A DNA stretch of 64,000 nt from an uncultured Blautia sp. GTDB taxonomy: Bacteria > Bacillota > Clostridia > Lachnospirales > Lachnospiraceae. Positions 60,776-64,000 of this stretch are shown here, piece after piece; the stretch's first letter is position 1, and every line of letters begins with the position of its first letter. A program made the translations under genes and the position numbers. Location of the stretch: the NCBI RefSeq assembly GCF_937880195.1, contig NZ_CALFLA010000120.1, forward strand, positions 1 through 64,000, read 5' to 3'. Under the pieces are notes generated by a model, which searched no databases, had not been told where the DNA came from, and saw only the letters and a list, made by a program, of their open reading frames with translations.

Positions 60776-62059
60776 TCATTCTATTGTTCCAAGCTGAACG
60801 TCCTTAAAGAAATACTCCAGGATCTCCCAGTATCCATAGCCTTCTGCCGCCATCTGGTTCGCTCCGTTCTGGCTCATTCCCACGCCGTGTCCGTAGCCCC
60901 CTCCCGTTATGGAAAGGGAATCCTTCGGGACTGCCTTCAAGGTAAAATATGCGCTTGGAAGAAGTCCTCCCCCTTCGGTTTCCCTGCCGTCCTTTTCTGT
61001 AACAACCTTTCCTGAAGGAGAGAGAAATTCCCTGATCGCATACTCCTCCTCCAAGGTAAAAGCTCCTGTTTCTGTTGTCACCGTAAGCCCCGTCACTGCG
61101 CCGCTTTCATTTTTTTCTGTCACTGCAACAGCAAGAACCTCTTCTTTCCTGCCAGTTTTCTGTTCTGCCCTTTCCGTCAGATCCTTCCAGTCCACCTTTG
61201 TTGTCCAGCGGCTCCAAGGCTGCTGCGAGTCAAACTCACAGGCAACTGCTTTCAAATAGGGAGCAGGAGTTTCTGCTCCCCATATCTCATCCGTACTGGT
61301 AGCGCCTGCAGAAGTAGAAAAATAATACGCCTGAACAGGTTCTCCATTATAGCAAAGGATCTGCCCCTCTGTTTCCCGAACTCCGCGGGAAGTCTCCTTC
61401 TGAGGCAGGATATTGCCGTAAACCTGAAAACTTACGCTGTCGTCCACATCTGCTCCATATTCCTTAAGACGCCCTTCCTGGATCTGTTTCCACGCATAGG
61501 TCCTGGCGCATACAGCCTGAGCCTTCAAAGCCTCCAATTCATAATAGGACGGCATTTCACTAGGCACAACTGCCTCCAGATATGTTTCCAGCGAAAGCTC
61601 GTTAATAAGAAGCAGCCCCTGTGGATTGCTTTTTATTTCCATGCTGCCTTGATAAACCGGAGCGCCGCACTGGCGGGACATAGACAGGATCTGGATCCCC
61701 TTTTTATCCTCAGGGATCTTAATCGTACCTCCAGCTTCATCTACAGTTTCCCTGCCGTAATAAAATTTTTCTCCATTTCGCTTCAAAGTCACATCCGGAT
61801 GAAAATAAGAATCTTCTTTTTCATTTTTTAAAAGAACGCGGATCATGGAGCTTTCTTTTTTTAGGGAAACCTCCCTTTCCGTCTTTTCTTTTTTTGTTGC
61901 CTCTTCCCTTTTCCTGCTCTTCTCCATTTGCTGTGCAAGCTTCAGATATTCTTTTTTTTCATTCAGCTGGGAAGAAGCAGCCTGGTTTAAAACCGAAAGC
62001 CAGGCAAGCAGCGTCATTAGACATAATGTGTATAAATTAAAAAATCTGGTTTTCCTCAT
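60776..62059 (-). CDS. SpoIID/LytB-family protein (stage II sporulation protein D-like)
   Basis: A 427 aa protein, longer than Bacillus SpoIID (about 343 aa). It has an N-terminal membrane anchor (about 7-25), a charged linker (residues 30-70) and a SpoIID domain with VVPSEMPSYYELEALKAQAV, STSAGATSTDEIWG and GYGHGVGMSQNGA. SpoIID removes stem-peptide-free glycan strands during engulfment. The extra N-terminal linker may mean a vegetative paralogue. I therefore give no gene symbol. Confidence 0.87.
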   Translation of the reverse strand: MRKTRFFNLYTLCLMTLLAWLSVLNQAASSQLNEKKEYLKLAQQMEKSRKREEATKKEKTEREVSLKKESSMIRVLLKNEKEDSYFHPDVTLKRNGEKFYYGRETVDEAGGTIKIPEDKKGIQILSMSRQCGAPVYQGSMEIKSNPQGLLLINELSLETYLEAVVPSEMPSYYELEALKAQAVCARTYAWKQIQEGRLKEYGADVDDSVSFQVYGNILPQKETSRGVRETEGQILCYNGEPVQAYYFSTSAGATSTDEIWGAETPAPYLKAVACEFDSQQPWSRWTTKVDWKDLTERAEQKTGRKEEVLAVAVTEKNESGAVTGLTVTTETGAFTLEEEYAIREFLSPSGKVVTEKDGRETEGGGLLPSAYFTLKAVPKDSLSITGGGYGHGVGMSQNGANQMAAEGYGYWEILEYFFKDVQLGTIE

Positions 62060-62093
62060 ATATCCAATATATGAAGAAAACCAGAAATCATGA

Positions 62094-63149
62094 TCATTCT
62101 TTTACAGAAAAACGGTATATTGTTTCAGAATAATATTTTTTTCCTTTTTCAAGAACAGGAGAATGAAATGCTTCTACATGAACCGCATCCGGTTCCACCT
62201 GGGTTTCCAGGCAAAAGCCGTCTCTTGGCTGATAAATATGTCCGTTTTTTCCTTTTTCATTTTCAACAAAATTGCCTGCATAAAACTGTACGCAAGGACA
62301 ATCCGTAAGAGCTTCCAGTACAATTCCGGTTTTTTCGGAACGTGCGCAGGCGATCTCACGGATCTCTGCCTGTGTATATCCGTCAGTCACATAATTATGG
62401 TCGTATCCTCCGGTAATTTTAAGCTGTTCAAAATCTGCTTCGATGTCCCGGCCAATTTTTTTCTCTTTTCGGAAATCCATAGGAGTTCCCTCTACGGAAA
62501 TATTTTCTCCAAGGGGAATAGAACCCTCGCCTACCGGGGTAAATTTCTCTCCATGAATGGTTAAATATTGCTCCAGTACGTTTCCACTTCCCTCTCCGTC
62601 AAGGTTAAAGTAAGAATGATTGGTCATATTTGCAACTGTCGTCTTGTCGCTGATGCCAGAATATACAATACGGATCGCATTTTCCTCTGTAAACTCATAT
62701 GTAACGCTGATATTAAACTCTCCCGGAAAACCGTTCTCTCCGTCAGGACTGATTCTTTTAAAGGTGATGCTGTTATCGTCCTGGTCAATATACTGTACGT
62801 CCCACAGCTTCTTTTCAAAGCCGTCTGGACCACTGTGAAGGTTGTTCTCTCCTTCATTCTTTGAAAGGACTACCTCCTGTCCGTCAAGGCTGAAACTTGC
62901 TCCGGCGATCCTGTTTCCGTTTCGTCCAATACACGCGCCAAAAAAGCAGCCGTTTTTTTGGTATTCCTCTATATTATCATAGCCCAGCACTACGTCTGTC
63001 AGCTTTCCTTCCCGGTCAGGCACGCACAGACTGACCAGAATCGCGCCATACTGAAGAACCTCCGCATAAGCGCCGGAACGATTCTCCAAATGAAAGATTT
63101 TAACCTCCTCCCCTGTGGGAAGTTGTCCAAAGATACGTTCTGTTACCAT
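62094..63149 (-). CDS. galM: Aldose 1-epimerase (galactose mutarotase)
   Basis: A protein of about 351 aa that interconverts alpha- and beta-anomers of aldoses. The motifs NRIAGASFSLDG, NLHSGPDGF with the catalytic histidine, MTNHSYFNLDGEGSG with the second histidine, and GYDHNYV follow in order. The start at 63149 has AGGAGGA upstream. It lies downstream of the 6S-like RNA. No other sugar genes are next to it, so the sugar cannot be stated. Confidence 0.93.
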   Translation of the reverse strand: MVTERIFGQLPTGEEVKIFHLENRSGAYAEVLQYGAILVSLCVPDREGKLTDVVLGYDNIEEYQKNGCFFGACIGRNGNRIAGASFSLDGQEVVLSKNEGENNLHSGPDGFEKKLWDVQYIDQDDNSITFKRISPDGENGFPGEFNISVTYEFTEENAIRIVYSGISDKTTVANMTNHSYFNLDGEGSGNVLEQYLTIHGEKFTPVGEGSIPLGENISVEGTPMDFRKEKKIGRDIEADFEQLKITGGYDHNYVTDGYTQAEIREIACARSEKTGIVLEALTDCPCVQFYAGNFVENEKGKNGHIYQPRDGFCLETQVEPDAVHVEAFHSPVLEKGKKYYSETIYRFSVKE

Positions 63150-63194
63150 TTTTATTCCTCCTGCACTACATATTTTGTTATGGAATACAGAAAA

Positions 63195-63389
63195 CAAAAA
63201 AGTCCCGGAATGCCGTTCCCTTCCTTTTGACGCCTAGCCGAAGCCAGGTGGGTGTCCTCAACAATTTGGTCTGCCTACCACGACGAGAGGTCTGACATCG
63301 CAAACTGCGATCTTGGATTCCCTTCATGTCAATGTAGGTTCAAAATAAAAAGGGGCCTCGCACATTCCAGGATTTAATTTCTTTTCGTT
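63195..63389 (-). ncRNA. ssrS: 6S-like RNA (ssrS)
   Basis: A structured region of about 195 nt without a gene. The ends pair over ten positions: TCCTGGAATG (63363-63372) with CATTCCGGGA (63203-63212), the closing stem of 6S RNA. A TTTTGAACCTAC segment follows in the central bubble region, as in clostridial 6S RNAs I recall. A T-run (63191-63201) ends it. The promoter fits. 6S RNA binds RNA polymerase. The match is by structure and memory, so the call is probable. Confidence 0.8.
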
Positions 63390-63395
63390 AATAGT

Positions 63396-63424
63396 ATTGT
63401 ACTCTATTATATGTATTTTTTCAA
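63396..63424 (-). promoter_or_regulatory. Promoter of the 6S-like RNA
   Basis: The minus strand has TTGAAA (63419-63424), a 17 nt spacer and TACAAT (63396-63401), with a start expected near 63389. It lies 26 nt after the thrC stop. Confidence 0.7.
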
Positions 63425-63449
63425 CACATTATTTCTATCTGATCTTTTT

Positions 63450-64000
63450 TTATTCTATTCCAAGAATTTTCTTTACTGCTCCAGGCATCTCTTCCGCATT
63501 TACCACTGTATCGTGAAGCACCAAAGCCTTGCGGATCTCTTCTACGGCTTTGGGGATCTTTACGCCGCTTAATGCAGAAAGAGCGTCGCAGAGAGCAAAA
63601 TCATCCAGACCTTCATAGCGGTCAGAAACTGCGTTCATCACACTTCTTGTAAATTTGTAAGGACTTGCCGTAGATGCGATCACAGTAGGAGTCTGATCGT
63701 CCGTATCTCTTAAATATTTCTGGTAAACCCCTGCGGCTACTGCAGTATGAGGATCGATCACATAACCGCTTCCATACCAGGTAGCGCTGATCGCTTCTCT
63801 CGTCTCTCCCTCGCTACAGTAATTTCCATAAAAATCTTCCAGACCTTTTTTCATTTCATCTGTAATTGTATACTGTCCGCCTTCGCTTAACGCCTTCATC
63901 AGACACGCGCATTTCTCTGCGTCCTCTCCGGCCAGACGGTAGATCAGTCGCTCCAGGTTACTGGAGATCAAAATATCCATAGAAGGAGAGGTTGTCAGAA
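63450..64000 (-). CDS. thrC: Threonine synthase, C-terminal part (5' end beyond window)
   Basis: The last ~183 aa of a threonine synthase, which converts O-phosphohomoserine to threonine with PLP. The visible part begins LTTSPSMDILISSNLERLIYRLAG, a segment typical of ThrC after the PLP-binding core. The reading frame is open to the end of the window, so the true start and the catalytic lysine are not seen. The sequence ends with KKILGIE. Confidence 0.9.
   Translation of the reverse strand, partial: LTTSPSMDILISSNLERLIYRLAGEDAEKCACLMKALSEGGQYTITDEMKKGLEDFYGNYCSEGETREAISATWYGSGYVIDPHTAVAAGVYQKYLRDTDDQTPTVIASTASPYKFTRSVMNAVSDRYEGLDDFALCDALSALSGVKIPKAVEEIRKALVLHDTVVNAEEMPGAVKKILGIE

Noticed and set aside
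1..64000. tRNA or rRNA genes
   Set aside because: I found no sequence with tRNA-like cloverleaf ends or conserved rRNA segments in the gaps; the only RNA candidates are the T-box leader and the 6S-like RNA.

Overview
The window looks like part of the chromosome of an anaerobic, spore-forming, acetogenic Clostridia bacterium. A Blautia-like Lachnospiraceae is my best guess, by inference from gene content. The reasons are an almost complete carbonyl branch of the Wood-Ljungdahl pathway, an electron-bifurcating [FeFe] hydrogenase, sporulation genes (spoIVA and a SpoIID family gene), Firmicutes-type Shine-Dalgarno sequences, a T-box leader and a 6S-type RNA. Nearly all genes lie on the minus strand. 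Only five (cbiK, the group B hydrogenase, the Rpn-like gene, the aldo/keto reductase and prs) are on the plus strand.

Layout. 1-5.1 kb: a tetrapyrrole operon (hemA, precorrin-2 dehydrogenase, hemC, cobA-hemD fusion, hemB), which makes uroporphyrinogen III and sirohydrochlorin for siroheme and corrinoids. 5.2-8.3 kb: a three-gene glycerol-3-phosphate oxidation module (GlpA-like, FAD/NAD oxidoreductase, DUF1667). 8.5-12.4 kb: a sulfur and cysteine group (cysK, metY, TtcA-like, Rrf2 regulator). 12.5-13.3 kb: cbiK cobaltochelatase. 13.4-16.7 kb: spoIVA, a zinc-ribbon protein and two-subunit class I fumarate hydratase. 16.9-22.8 kb: HydABC-type bifurcating hydrogenase and a divergent group B [FeFe] hydrogenase. 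23-25.1 kb: an Rpn-type nuclease with a Gly-Gln repeat tail, and a secreted protein of unknown function.

25.1-40 kb holds the CODH/acetyl-CoA synthase locus. In transcription order it is: His-rich CooJ-like protein, CooT, CooC, CODH (acsA/cooS), a second CooC, acsB, then from an internal promoter acsD, acsC, acsE, acsV, a DUF3786 gene, fchA, folD and, overlapping folD, a secreted glucosaminidase. Stem-loops lie at four of its gene junctions. Together these genes turn formyl- or methenyl-THF into methylene-THF, move the methyl group onto the corrinoid protein, reduce CO2 to CO and make acetyl-CoA. The first genes probably supply nickel. The hem operon and cbiK supply corrinoid precursors, and HydABC supplies reduced ferredoxin and NADH from H2. 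Formate-THF ligase and methylene-THF reductase are not in the window.

40.4-64 kb is mostly housekeeping: aldo/keto reductase, gpsA, plsY, der, a DUF512 radical-SAM protein, prs, pgeF, yraN, rnhB, ylqF/rbgA, lepB, rplS, a ZIP transporter, pheS-pheT behind a Phe T-box, a phosphatase, yihY, a SpoIID family gene, galM, a 6S-like RNA and the 3' part of thrC. Set within it is a MotA/MotB-like stator pair with a long cytoplasmic tail. It resembles ZorA/ZorB but has no recognisable defence effector nearby. Two short repeat clusters, at 45.8-46.0 kb and 58.2-58.4 kb, look like small dispersed elements.
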